Shown in pieces: positions 48,417 through 56,909 of a stretch of 64,000 nucleotides of DNA. A program made the translations under genes and the position numbers. Positions within the stretch are counted from its first letter, which is position 1. Each line of letters starts with the position of its first letter. Source of the DNA: Saccharopolyspora_D taberi (lineage in GTDB: Bacteria > Actinomycetota > Actinomycetes > Mycobacteriales > Pseudonocardiaceae); assembly GCF_039534165.1 (NCBI RefSeq), contig NZ_BAAAUX010000011.1:310001-374000 (forward strand), read 5' to 3'. The notes under the pieces were generated by a model that was not told the DNA's origin, made no database searches, and was given only the letters and a program-made list of their open reading frames with translations.

Positions 48417-49214
48417 TCAACTGCGTCCAGTGTGGACGGAGACGGGGCCGAGCGCGGGCCGCTTGGCCCGCCGTCCGTCCCCGGAGGAGCGCTTCGTCAG
48501 CCGCCGGACGACCCACGGGCCGACGAAACCCATCGCCCACCGGAGCTCCGCCTCCGCTCGCCGCCACCTCGTGAGCGGTTCCCGTACCGGAAGCGGATTG
48601 CTCCAGGAATCGTCGCTTCCCGGGAGCCGCAAGGCATGGGCGACGGCTGCGGCGAGCAGGGTGTGTCCAAGCGCGTTGAGGTGCAGCCGATCGTCGCTCC
48701 ACAGCCGGGAATCCGACGTCACGGGGTGCGCGGACAGGTCGACTACCAGCGCTCCGCTGCGGCGGGCGGCGGCCCGGACGCGGTCGTTGAGGTCCCGCGT
48801 CCGCGCGCTGAGCAGCCGTCCGGCGGGCAGGAGCCGTCCGGGATCGGGGTAGGCGAACGTCACGACTTCGGCTCCAGCGGCCGAAAGCGCGCTGAGCATG
48901 CGCTCGATGTGGCCGCTCACCGCCGCGACGTCGCAACCGGGGCGGATCAGGTCGTTCACCCCGGCCATCACGGTGACGAGGTCGGGGGCCAGCGCGAGCG
49001 CCGGGGACAACTGCTCGGCGCACACCTCGTGCGCGAGCCGCCCGCGAACGGCCAGGTTCGCGTACCGCACTTCCGGGTCGGCGGCGGCGAGGTGTTCGGC
49101 AAGGCGGTCCGCCCAGCCCCGGTACCCGCGCACGTCGTCGCCGTCGTTGAGACCTTCGGTCTGGCTGTCGCCGAGCGCCACGAACCGGCGGTAACCGCGC
49201 TCATCGCCGGACAT
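48417..49214 (-). CDS. SGNH/GDSL-type esterase or lipase
   Basis: 265 residues, cytosolic. Block I FVALGDSQTEG (catalytic Ser; GDSQ), block II with NLAVRG, block III VMAGVNDLI, block V WSDDRLHLNALGH (catalytic Asp and His). All four SGNH residues present. C-terminal basic extension (RRLTKRSSGDGRRAKRP). ATG at 49214 overlaps the end of the PadR gene by 14 bp; a GTG at 49220 is an alternative. Co-transcribed with the PadR regulator. Substrate (acyl ester) unknown. Confidence 0.9.
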   Translation of the reverse strand: MSGDERGYRRFVALGDSQTEGLNDGDDVRGYRGWADRLAEHLAAADPEVRYANLAVRGRLAHEVCAEQLSPALALAPDLVTVMAGVNDLIRPGCDVAAVSGHIERMLSALSAAGAEVVTFAYPDPGRLLPAGRLLSARTRDLNDRVRAAARRSGALVVDLSAHPVTSDSRLWSDDRLHLNALGHTLLAAAVAHALRLPGSDDSWSNPLPVREPLTRWRRAEAELRWAMGFVGPWVVRRLTKRSSGDGRRAKRPALGPVSVHTGRS

Positions 49215-49770
49215 CGGCACCCGCCCTGGCCCGCAGCACAGCGGCGGTCCTGGTGCACCAGTCCCGGTTCTCCCGCTCGAACGCTCGGCCCCGCAGGCAC
49301 GTCAGGTAGGGGCCGATCCGCCTGCCGCGGGCCAGGAACTCGGCTTCGTCGGCGTCACCGCGCATCCTGCGCAGCAGGCCGTCGAAGAGGTCGATCTTCG
49401 CCTCGGCGATCGCCGCCCGCTCCTCCAGCTGGCCGACCAGCTCTGCGGTGTCGACCGCGTCGGCCGCCGCGACCTTGACCATGAGGTCGTCGCGGACCGA
49501 CGACGGCTTGGACTGGCCGGCCGCGAACCGGCGCAGTTCGTCCAGTCCCGCGTCGGTGACCGTGAACAGCCGCTTGTTCGGCCGGGCCTCCTGGACGACC
49601 TCGCGGCCGGTGATCAGCCCGTCCCGCTCCAGCTTCGCCAGCTCCGCGTAGAGCTGCTGCGGCAGCGCGTGCCAGAAGTTGGCCATGCCGACGTCGAACG
49701 CCTTGGCCAGCTGGTAACCGCTGTGCTCACCGTCGAGCAAAGCCGCCAGCACCGCGTGCCGCAAAGCCAT
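49201..49770 (-). CDS. PadR-family transcriptional regulator
   Basis: 189 residues. N-terminal winged helix typical of PadR (LRHAVLAALLDGEHSGYQLAKAFD, LYAELAKLERDGLITGREV, KRLFTVTDAGLDELRRF) and a C-terminal helical dimerisation region of the VirR-type PadR subfamily with Cys residues in PYLTCLRGRAF. ATG at 49770 fits the family N-terminus. Divergent from the NTF2-like gene; the TAGTC-N8-GACTA site between them has the 8-bp spacing usual for PadR operators. It probably represses itself, the SGNH hydrolase and the NTF2-like gene. Confidence 0.9.
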   Translation of the reverse strand: MALRHAVLAALLDGEHSGYQLAKAFDVGMANFWHALPQQLYAELAKLERDGLITGREVVQEARPNKRLFTVTDAGLDELRRFAAGQSKPSSVRDDLMVKVAAADAVDTAELVGQLEERAAIAEAKIDLFDGLLRRMRGDADEAEFLARGRRIGPYLTCLRGRAFERENRDWCTRTAAVLRARAGADVRR

Positions 49771-49805
49771 CCCGCACCACTCCCCACTGAGTCCGGCCAC
49801 CACTA

Positions 49806-49823
49806 TAGTCAATTTTAGGACTA
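49806..49823. promoter_or_regulatory. Probable PadR operator
   Basis: TAGTC (49806-49810), N8, GACTA (49819-49823), in an AT-rich island between the divergent PadR and NTF2-like genes; PadR proteins typically bind 5-bp inverted repeats 8 bp apart. Confidence 0.65.
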
Positions 49824-49851
49824 GTCACATCCTTGAGTAAGGAGCCACCCG

Positions 49852-50262
49852 GTGAACACCATCGACCGCTTCCGCACGGCCGTCGAACAGCGCGACGCCG
49901 ACGCGCTGGAACCGCTCTTCGCCGCCGAGCCGAGGTTCTTCAGCCCGATCAAGTTCAAGCCGTTCGAGGGCCGGGCCATGGTCCTGGGCGTCTTCGGCGT
50001 GCTCCTGCGACGCGTCTTCGAGGAGTTCCACTACGTCGGCGAGCTGAACGGCACGGTGGAGGCGGCCGACGCGCACGTGCTGGTCTTCCGCGCGGTGGTC
50101 AACGGCAAGCAGATCCACGGCATCGACCTGATCCGGCTCGACGACGACAGCCTGATCTCGGAGTTCACCGTCATGGTCCGGCCGCTCAGCGCCGTGACCG
50201 CGATCGGCGAGGCCGTGCACGCCGGGCTCGTCGCCGAGAGGTTGCTGCCCAGCGCGGGCTGA
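49852..50262 (+). CDS. NTF2-like (SnoaL-fold) protein
   Basis: 136 residues. NTIDRFRTAVEQRDADALEPLFA at the start, an aromatic middle (FFSPIKFKPFEGRAMV) and GKQIHGIDLIRLDDDSLISEFTVMVRPLSA at the end are typical of the SnoaL/NTF2-like cone fold. Members are small-molecule isomerases, hydrolases or binding proteins. GTG start with AAGGAG. Divergent from PadR and probably its main target. A weak hairpin (GCTCCC/GGGAGC around 50307-50320) follows. Confidence 0.85.
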   Translation: MNTIDRFRTAVEQRDADALEPLFAAEPRFFSPIKFKPFEGRAMVLGVFGVLLRRVFEEFHYVGELNGTVEAADAHVLVFRAVVNGKQIHGIDLIRLDDDSLISEFTVMVRPLSAVTAIGEAVHAGLVAERLLPSAG

Positions 50263-50326
50263 CGTCCCCAGTAGGCGAACGCGGTTGGCGGCGCTGGACT
50301 CGGCTGGCTCCCCCGGGAGCAGGGAG

Positions 50327-51856
50327 TCAGTCGAAGCCCGGCGTGTGTCCGGAGATCTCGCGCAGGCGGGCTTTCGTGATCTTGCCTGAGCCGGTGCGGG
50401 GTAGTTCGTCGACCACGGCCAGGTGGGCGGGGATCTTGTACTTGGCCAGCCGGGGCAGCAGGAACGAGCGGAGTTCCTCGCGGGTCAGCCGCGTGCCCGG
50501 GTGGCACACGACGAACGCCTTGCCCACCTCGCCCCACTTCTCGTCGGCGACACCGATCACGGCCGCTTCGGCAACCGCCGGGTGTTCGAAGACCGCCCGC
50601 TCGACCTCGGCCGGGTACACGTTCTCGCCGCCGGAGATGAACATGTCCTTGACCCGGTCGACGAGGTAGAGGTGTCCCTCCTCGTCGAGCTTGCCGACAT
50701 CGCCGGAGCGCAACCAGCCGTCCTCGGTCAGCGCGGCGGCCGTGGCCCCGGGGTCACGCCAGTAGCCGGGCGTGACGTTGGGCCCCTTGATCAGCACCTC
50801 GCCCGGCTCACCCGGCGCGGCGTCGGTGAGATCCGGGCGCACGACCCGCACGTCGGCGAAAAACACCGGCACACCCGCCGAACCCACCTTGCGGAGGCTT
50901 TCCGACGCCTCCAGAAACGTCGCGCCGGGCGCGGTCTCGGTCATCCCGTAGCCCTGACAGAACACCAGACCGCGCTCCTGGTACGTGCGGATCAACGACT
51001 CAGGAACCGCCGCACCACCCGACATCACCGTGCGCAGCGAGGACAGGTCCGCCTCGGCCCAGCGCGGCGACCGGGCCAGATCGGCGAACATGGTCGTCAC
51101 CCCGAACATCCAGGTGATGCCCAGCTCTTCGATGAGGTCGTAGCAGGTGTCGACGTCCCAGGTGGACGTGATCACCGAGCAGCCGCCCTTGACGAACGTC
51201 GGCAGCAGGGTCTGGTCGAGCGCGGCGACGTGGAACAGGGGTGCGCTGACCAGAGTCCGGTCCTGGCTGGTCAGGTCGACGCCGACGAGGACGTTGCAGG
51301 TGTTCCACACCAGGTTCCCGTGCGTCAGCATCGCGCCTTTCGGACGACCGGTGGTGCCGGAGGTGTAGAGGATGAGCGCGGTGTCGTCGAGCCGCACCGG
51401 CACGTCGATCGGCGCGGTCGAGCCGTCGGCGAGCCAGCGTTCGTAGTCCAGCTCGCCCGGCGCCGGATCGGCGAGCGCCACCAACCGCTCCCCCCGCTCA
51501 CCCAGCTCCCGCACCACTCCCGCGCACTCCGGGGCGTAGATCAGCGCCACCGGACCGGAGTCGTCGAGCATGTAGGCGATTTCCCGCGCTGCCAGGCGGA
51601 AGTTGAGCGGGACGAAGATCCCTCCCAGCTGGTGGACGGCGAACATCGTCTCGACGAACGCGAGGTGGTTCGGGCCCAGGTACGCGACCCGGGCACCGGG
51701 CTCGACACCGGCTGAGCGCAGCTGGGCGGCGAGCCTGGTGGTCCGGTCGGCGAATTCGGCGTAGGTGAGCGACTTCCCGCCGGACACGAAGGCGGTGCGG
51801 TGCGGTGTCATGCGCGCCCGCCGAGCGGGCCAGCAACCCAGTCCTTCGTTGCGCAT
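50327..51856 (-). CDS. Fatty-acyl/aryl-CoA synthetase (AMP-forming)
   Basis: 509 residues of the adenylate-forming superfamily. ALILYTSGTTGRPKGAMLTH (A3), GYGMTETAPG (A5), WLRSGDVGKLDEEGHLYLVDR (A7/A8) and the catalytic Lys in PRTGSGKITKARLRE (A10) are all present. Activates a carboxylic acid to its CoA thioester. The start overlaps the stop of the MFS gene (TGATG). Last gene of the six-gene PaaX-linked operon; probably activates the acid released by the upstream hydrolase, amidohydrolase or dehydrogenase steps. Exact substrate unknown. Confidence 0.92.
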   Translation of the reverse strand: MRNEGLGCWPARRARMTPHRTAFVSGGKSLTYAEFADRTTRLAAQLRSAGVEPGARVAYLGPNHLAFVETMFAVHQLGGIFVPLNFRLAAREIAYMLDDSGPVALIYAPECAGVVRELGERGERLVALADPAPGELDYERWLADGSTAPIDVPVRLDDTALILYTSGTTGRPKGAMLTHGNLVWNTCNVLVGVDLTSQDRTLVSAPLFHVAALDQTLLPTFVKGGCSVITSTWDVDTCYDLIEELGITWMFGVTTMFADLARSPRWAEADLSSLRTVMSGGAAVPESLIRTYQERGLVFCQGYGMTETAPGATFLEASESLRKVGSAGVPVFFADVRVVRPDLTDAAPGEPGEVLIKGPNVTPGYWRDPGATAAALTEDGWLRSGDVGKLDEEGHLYLVDRVKDMFISGGENVYPAEVERAVFEHPAVAEAAVIGVADEKWGEVGKAFVVCHPGTRLTREELRSFLLPRLAKYKIPAHLAVVDELPRTGSGKITKARLREISGHTPGFD

Positions 51857-53139
51857 CAGCGCGTCCCCTCCTTCTCCGGCCTGGTTTCCACCGAAGCCAG
51901 GTCCCGGTGACTGGTTTCCCGCAACGACATGACGCACCCCGCGGACAGGGCGCAGAACGCGGCGATCGTGGCCGACACCGCCACCGCGTTCTGGAGCTGT
52001 GCGAACAGCACCGGTGCCAGCCCGCCGCCGAGGCTGGCGAGCTGGTAGCCGAGCGAGGCACCGGTGTATCGAGCGTGGGTGCTGAACAGCTCGGTGTAAA
52101 GGGCCGCCAGCGGCCCGTACATCATGGGGTGCACCACTCCCTGCCCGAGCACCAGAGCGAGGGTCAGCAGCGCGCTGCTGCCGCTGTCGACCATGGGGAA
52201 CAGCGCGAAGCCGTAGGCGGCCATGACCACCGCGCCGGCCAGCACCACCGGCCGCCTGCCGAGCCGGTCGGAGACCGCCGACCACCCGACGATGCCGACG
52301 ACGGCGCACGCCGACGAGATCGTGATGCTGTTGAGCACCGTCTGCCTGCTGAAGCCCGACTGCACGCCGTAGGCGAGGACGAAGGTGGTCAGCGTGGCCT
52401 GGGCGACGAAGGCCGCGAGCCCGGCGCCGATGCCCAGCAGGAGCGGGCGCGGGTGGTTCCGCAGGACCTCGAACAACGGCGCCCGCGGTGCGCGTTCGGC
52501 GGCCCGGAACACCGGGGGTTCCTCGACCTTCAGCCGCACGAACAGCCCCAGCGCCAGCAACACGATGCTGAGCAGGAAGGGAATCCGCCAGCCCCACGCC
52601 AGGAACGCCTCCTCGCCGACCGCGGCCGACGTGCCGGTCAGCACCGCAGTGGACAGCAGCATTCCGCAGGGCGCACCCGCGTTGGTGAAGCTGGCCCACA
52701 GGCCGCGCCTGGAGGTGGCGTGCTCGGCCGACATCAGCACGGCCCCACCCCACTCACCGCCGACGGCCACTCCTTGCAGCACCCGAAGCAGCACAAGCCC
52801 GACCGGCGCCGCCGCGCCGATCTGCCGATAGTCGGGCAGCGCTCCGATCAGGAAACTGGCCGCGCCCATCAGCACCATCGTCAGCACCAGCATCCGCTTG
52901 CGTCCCACCAGGTCACCGAAGTGGCCGAAGATCAGGCCGCCCAGCGGCCGGGCGAGGTAACCGGTGGCGAACGTGCCGAGGCTGGCGACCGTCGCGACCA
53001 GCGGATCGAGGCCGGTGAAGAAGACCTGGCCGAAGACGACCGCGGAAGCTGTTGCGTAGAGCAGGAAATCGTAGTATTCGATCACGCTGCCGAGGAAGCT
53101 CGACGCGACAGCGCGGCGGAGTTGCACGGGATTCGACAT
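51856..53139 (-). CDS. MFS transporter, MHS family
   Basis: 427 residues, twelve helices. SFLGSVIEYYDFLLYATAS in helix 1, RPLGGLIFGHFGDLVGRKRML between helices 2 and 3, LQGVAVGGEWGGAVLMSAEHA in helix 4 and AWGWRIPFLL in helix 6 identify the metabolite:H+ symporter group, which takes up aromatic acids and other organic acids. It sits between the secreted hydrolase and the CoA ligase, so it likely imports the acid released outside the cell. Confidence 0.92.
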   Translation of the reverse strand: MSNPVQLRRAVASSFLGSVIEYYDFLLYATASAVVFGQVFFTGLDPLVATVASLGTFATGYLARPLGGLIFGHFGDLVGRKRMLVLTMVLMGAASFLIGALPDYRQIGAAAPVGLVLLRVLQGVAVGGEWGGAVLMSAEHATSRRGLWASFTNAGAPCGMLLSTAVLTGTSAAVGEEAFLAWGWRIPFLLSIVLLALGLFVRLKVEEPPVFRAAERAPRAPLFEVLRNHPRPLLLGIGAGLAAFVAQATLTTFVLAYGVQSGFSRQTVLNSITISSACAVVGIVGWSAVSDRLGRRPVVLAGAVVMAAYGFALFPMVDSGSSALLTLALVLGQGVVHPMMYGPLAALYTELFSTHARYTGASLGYQLASLGGGLAPVLFAQLQNAVAVSATIAAFCALSAGCVMSLRETSHRDLASVETRPEKEGTR

Positions 53140-53167
53140 GGCCGTGACCCTCTTCGTCGGAGGTGGG

Positions 53168-54538
53168 CTATCGAGCGAACCGGGCGAGGTCGAAGGGACG
53201 CGGATAGGGCGACGGCTGGTGGTCGGCGAAGGCGTGGTCGTGGCCCGGATCGGCGGCCTCGGCCCGAGCGTTCATCGCCGCGGGGCCGGTGTCGCCCCAG
53301 GCTCCGGTGTCGATCCGCTGCTCGACCGCGTGCAGCGCGGCCATCTGCTCACCGGTCGTGAACGTGCAGTGCCCGGCCCGATCGACGTAGGACTGCCGCA
53401 GCAGCCGGGACGATCCGGCCTGCTCGACCGCGTCGCGGTGAGCGCGCGTCACCTGCACGGGCACGAGGCCGTCGCCGGTGGTGTGCAGGTCCAGTTGGGG
53501 TTTGTCCAGCCGTCCGGTGAAGGCGACGTTGCGCGTCATGTAGTCGACGGCTCCGGGGTCGGCGCTGATCCGCGGGCCGTTCGCCAGCTGTTCGAGATCA
53601 CCGCTCAGCGACAGACCGGCGTCCTGGTAGAGGGCCTCGACCTCGGTCGCGTAGGGAGAGCGCGACAGCATCCGGGCGTAGTCCACACCCGTGTTCCAGG
53701 ACATGTTGCCGCCCGCGCGGCTTTCGGCTTCCTGGCGCCAGTTCATCGCCGTCCGGAAGAACCGGCTCAGGGCCTGGTACTGGTTGCGCTGCTGGCCCGC
53801 CCAGTCGTGCTCGCCGGGCTCGGGCTGGCTGGGGTCGTTGTGACCGGGGATGTTGTGCAACGCGGCGGCGAGCGCGATCCGGGCCCGGCCCTGCGGGGTG
53901 GCCTGGGCGGTGTTGACCGCACCCGCCATCGTCTCGGCGGCCCGGGTCGCGGCCTCCTGGTCCGGGAAACCGGCCAGCGGCACCTGGGCGTCGGGAGCGA
54001 GCAGGGTCCTGGCCGCGTACGCGGCGTCCAGCGTGCTGTTCCAGTTCGCGACACCGCCGTGCACGAGTCCGCACATGGCCACGGAACCGTCGATCCGCCC
54101 GGGTTGCCGCTCGGCGATCGTCGTGGTCACCAGACCGCCGTACGACTGGCCCCACGCGATCGTGCGGCGCGCGGGACCGAAGCGCTCGGTGAATTCGTCC
54201 AGTGTGGACAGCTGGTCGGGCACGGCCTGCTCGACGGCCCAGCCGGTCGTGGCGTACGACGACCCGATGAGCGCGTAGCCCTGCTCCAGAGCGGCTGCGC
54301 CGGCCTCCTCGGTCGGAGCGTTCTGGGCCGGGTTGGGCGAGCCCGCCTCCCGGTAGCCGTGGCTGAACAGAAGCACCGTGCCGTTCCAGTCGGCCGGAAC
54401 GTCCATGACCCAGGCCGCGCCGCTGGGCAGCCGGCCCTCCAGGTGGACGGGAGTCTCGGTCGCAGCCACGGCCGGGGTGGCGGCGACCAGTGCGAGCGCC
54501 GCCGACAAGGCGACGATTCTGCCGGAAAGAAATCGCAT
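53168..54538 (-). CDS. Secreted alpha/beta hydrolase
   Basis: 456 residues. A clear Sec signal peptide at 1-25 (basic MRFLSGR, hydrophobic IVALSAALALVAATPAVA, cleavage after AVA). Then an alpha/beta hydrolase: oxyanion region LLFSHGYREAG, nucleophile elbow AWGQSYGGLV (Ser), Asp in LHTTGDGLVP and His in DRAGHCTF. Probably an extracellular esterase, amidase or feruloyl-esterase-like enzyme. Finding an exported hydrolase inside an otherwise cytosolic catabolic operon suggests it releases the growth substrate, which the adjacent MFS then imports. GAGGAG upstream of the ATG at 54538. Confidence 0.88.
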   Translation of the reverse strand: MRFLSGRIVALSAALALVAATPAVAATETPVHLEGRLPSGAAWVMDVPADWNGTVLLFSHGYREAGSPNPAQNAPTEEAGAAALEQGYALIGSSYATTGWAVEQAVPDQLSTLDEFTERFGPARRTIAWGQSYGGLVTTTIAERQPGRIDGSVAMCGLVHGGVANWNSTLDAAYAARTLLAPDAQVPLAGFPDQEAATRAAETMAGAVNTAQATPQGRARIALAAALHNIPGHNDPSQPEPGEHDWAGQQRNQYQALSRFFRTAMNWRQEAESRAGGNMSWNTGVDYARMLSRSPYATEVEALYQDAGLSLSGDLEQLANGPRISADPGAVDYMTRNVAFTGRLDKPQLDLHTTGDGLVPVQVTRAHRDAVEQAGSSRLLRQSYVDRAGHCTFTTGEQMAALHAVEQRIDTGAWGDTGPAAMNARAEAADPGHDHAFADHQPSPYPRPFDLARFAR

Positions 54539-54548
54539 CCGTCGCTCC

Positions 54549-55007
54549 TCACGCGTAGTGCCGGTAGACGGCCCGGGCGACGCACGCGGGCTTGTCAGCG
54601 CCGTCGATCTCAACGGTGAAATCGAGCTGCATCTGCACGCCTTCACCCGTGACCTCGTCCACCGAAGCGACCTTGCCCGCCAGCCGGATCTTGCTGCCGA
54701 CCGGTACCGGGTTCGGAAACCGGACCTTCTCCAGCCCGTAGTTGACGCTCATGCCCACGCCCCGGATTTCCAGCAGCTCCCCGAAAAGCGGGATCAGCAG
54801 CGACAAGGTGAGGTAGCCGTGCGCGATGGTGCCGCCGAACGGGCCGTTCGCGGCCCGCTGGGCGTCGACGTGGATCCACTGGTGGTCGTTCGTGGCGTCG
54901 GCGAAGGTGTTGACCCGCTCCTGGGAGATCTCCATCCAGTCGGTGTGCCCGAGATCCAGGCCCGCGAGCCCCTTGAGCTCCTCGATGCCATCGGCGGTCA
55001 CGGTCAT
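54549..55007 (-). CDS. MaoC-like (R)-enoyl-CoA hydratase
   Basis: 152 residues, single hot-dog fold. The hydratase-2 motif FADATNDHQWIHVDAQRAANGPFGGTIAHGYL (catalytic Asp and His: ATNDHQWIH) is intact, with FPNPVPVGSKIRL later. Hydrates 2-enoyl-CoA esters. It is 9 bp downstream of the amidohydrolase and 10 bp upstream of the hydrolase gene, in the PaaX-linked operon, and would act after the CoA ligase and a dehydrogenase. Confidence 0.92.
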   Translation of the reverse strand: MTVTADGIEELKGLAGLDLGHTDWMEISQERVNTFADATNDHQWIHVDAQRAANGPFGGTIAHGYLTLSLLIPLFGELLEIRGVGMSVNYGLEKVRFPNPVPVGSKIRLAGKVASVDEVTGEGVQMQLDFTVEIDGADKPACVARAVYRHYA

Positions 55008-55016
55008 GAGCTTCTC

Positions 55017-55889
55017 CTAACTGAGGCCGAGGAGTCCGGCCGCGTTGTCCTTCAGGATCTTGTTGCGCACTTCGGGTTTGATGTCGAGCTTCGCGAAGTC
55101 GGCGAGCCAGCGGTCCGGGGTGATCACCGGGTAGTCGGATCCGAACAGCACCTTGTCCTGGAGCAGCGAGTTGGCGTAGCGCACCAGCTGCGGCGGGAAG
55201 TACTTCGGCGACCACCCGGACAGGTCGATGTAGACGTACGGCTTGTGCGTGGCGACGGCCAGTGCCTCGTCCTGCCAGGGGAAGGACGGGTGGGCCAGGA
55301 TGATCCGCAGTTCCGGGAAGTCGACGGCGACGTCGTCGACCAGCATCGGGTTGGAGTGCTTCAGCCGGATCCCGCCGCCGCCGGGAACCCCGGCCCCGAT
55401 CCCTGTCTGTCCGGTGTGGAACAGGGCGGGAACTCCGAGTTCCTCGATGACCTCGTACAGCGGGTAGGCCATCCGGTCGTTGGGCGCGAAGTCCTGGATG
55501 CTCGGGTGGAACTTGAAACCGCGCACTCCGTGCTCGGTCACCAGCCTTCGAGCCTCGCGGACACCCGCTCTGCCCTTCCACGGATCGACGCTGGCGAACG
55601 GGATCAGCACGTCGGAGTGCTCGGCGCAGCTCTCGGCGACCTCTTCGTTCGCGATGCGCGGGTGCCCGGTCGAGTGTTCGGCATCCACAGTGAACACGAC
55701 TGCCGCCATCCGGCGTTCGCGGTAGTAGTCGGCCATTTCCGGGATGGTCGGCTGGCGGTGGCCACCGGCCTTGAAGTACTTCTCCGAAGCCCCGAGCAGA
55801 TCCGGGCTCAGCGAGCTGTGGCCGTCCTTGGAGATCTCGGCGTGGGTGTGGACGTCGATCGCGGTGAGGTCACCGACGTTGATCGCCAT
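55017..55889 (-). CDS. Amidohydrolase family 2 (ACMSD-like) decarboxylase/hydrolase
   Basis: 290 residues. TAIDVHTHAEI with the H-x-H metal motif near residue 11, GVRGFKFHPSIQDF, VPALFHTGQTG, LRIILAHPSFPW and VLFGSDYPVITPDRW are the amidohydrolase-2 signature; the family includes ACMSD, resorcylate decarboxylases and lactonases. ATG at 55889 matches the family N-terminus. One base separates it from the SDR stop. Likely decarboxylates or hydrolyses a ring-derived intermediate. Confidence 0.9.
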   Translation of the reverse strand: MAINVGDLTAIDVHTHAEISKDGHSSLSPDLLGASEKYFKAGGHRQPTIPEMADYYRERRMAAVVFTVDAEHSTGHPRIANEEVAESCAEHSDVLIPFASVDPWKGRAGVREARRLVTEHGVRGFKFHPSIQDFAPNDRMAYPLYEVIEELGVPALFHTGQTGIGAGVPGGGGIRLKHSNPMLVDDVAVDFPELRIILAHPSFPWQDEALAVATHKPYVYIDLSGWSPKYFPPQLVRYANSLLQDKVLFGSDYPVITPDRWLADFAKLDIKPEVRNKILKDNAAGLLGLS

Positions 55890-55890
55890 C

Positions 55891-56802
55891 TCACGCCTCC
55901 GGGACCTTCGGCGCCGGGATGCCGTAGGTCTCCGGCTCGGCACCGACACCGCCGTGCCAGGAGGCCGCGATCGCGTCCGCGCTCCAGCCGCCGTCGGCGT
56001 AGGCCGTGGCCTTCTCCCGCGGGTGCGCCCACAGCGCCAGCCTGTCCCCGCCGATGCCGATGGCCTGGCCGGTGATCCCCTTGGCCTCGGCGGAGGCGAG
56101 GAACACGATCAGGGACGCGACGTCCTCGACCGTGCCCAGCCCCTCGTCTCTGCGGAGCCAGTCCGGGAACGGGGCTCCGGTGCGCTCGGATTCGGCGATG
56201 ACCGGACCGAAGGCGGGGATGGTCCTGGTCATCTCGGTGGCCGCCACCGGCACCACCGCGTTCACCGCGATGTCGGCCCTGGCCAGCTCCATCGCCCAGG
56301 TGCGGGCCATCGCGACGATCCCGGCCTTGGCGGCGGCGTAGTTGGTCTGGCCGAAGTTCCCGCGCTGCCCCGCGGGTGAGGAGATCAGGACCAGCCTGCC
56401 GCCGGTGCCCTGCTCGCGCATCCGCACCGCGGCCGCGCGGGCGCAGGTGAACGTGCCGCGCAGGTGCACGTCGACGACCGCGTCGAAGTCCTCGTCGGTC
56501 ATCTTCCAGAGCACCCGGTCCCGCAGGATGCCCGCGTTGGTCACCATCACGTCGAGCCGCCCGAACTCTTCGACGGCGGTCGAGACCAACCGGTCCGCGA
56601 CCTCAGCACCGCCCACCGGCGCGACCACGGACGCCGCCCGGCCGCCGGCCGCCCTGATCGCCGAGACGACCTGCTCGGCAGCCGAGGCGTCCACGTCGTT
56701 GACCACGACGGCCGCGCCGGAGGCGGCGAGCGCTTCGGCGTAGGCCCGCCCGAGCCCCCGGCCGCTACCGGTGACGACGGCGACTTCTCCGGACAGATCC
56801 AT
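55891..56802 (-). CDS. Short-chain dehydrogenase/reductase
   Basis: 303 residues. VAVVTGSGRGLGRAYAEAL (NAD-binding, TGxxxGxG), VTNAGI, ISSPAG (Ser) and YAAAKAGIVAMAR (Tyr/Lys) form a complete classical SDR. A C-terminal extension of about 50 residues (REKATAYADGGWSADAIAASW) is typical of the multifunctional-enzyme/hydroxyacyl-CoA dehydrogenase-like SDRs found with MaoC proteins, in line with the hydratase in the operon. ATG at 56802 has GGAGGAAAGGA upstream. First gene of the six-gene operon, divergent from PaaX. Confidence 0.92.
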   Translation of the reverse strand: MDLSGEVAVVTGSGRGLGRAYAEALAASGAAVVVNDVDASAAEQVVSAIRAAGGRAASVVAPVGGAEVADRLVSTAVEEFGRLDVMVTNAGILRDRVLWKMTDEDFDAVVDVHLRGTFTCARAAAVRMREQGTGGRLVLISSPAGQRGNFGQTNYAAAKAGIVAMARTWAMELARADIAVNAVVPVAATEMTRTIPAFGPVIAESERTGAPFPDWLRRDEGLGTVEDVASLIVFLASAEAKGITGQAIGIGGDRLALWAHPREKATAYADGGWSADAIAASWHGGVGAEPETYGIPAPKVPEA

Positions 56803-56840
56803 GACAGGCGTCCTTTCCTCCAGCTCGTCCTGACGGCGCC

Positions 56841-56880
56841 AACATAGGGCACTCTGATGACGGAGGTCAATAATGTGCCC
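56841..56880 (-). promoter_or_regulatory. Promoter and inverted repeat controlling the catabolic operon
   Basis: On the minus strand TTGACC (56870-56865), 18-bp spacer, TATGTT (56846-56841). GGGCAC (56847-56852) and GTGCCC (56875-56880) form an inverted repeat, 22 bp apart, that straddles the -35. This is where the divergently encoded PaaX-type regulator could bind. Confidence 0.6.
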
Positions 56881-56909
56881 AACTTCAGCGGCCGGATTAC
56901 GCTGTTCCC

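Noticed and set aside
51857..52753. Upstream in-frame extension of the acyl-CoA synthetase
   Set aside because: The region is the MFS gene in another frame; the ATG at 51856 has a good ribosome site and fits the family N-terminus.
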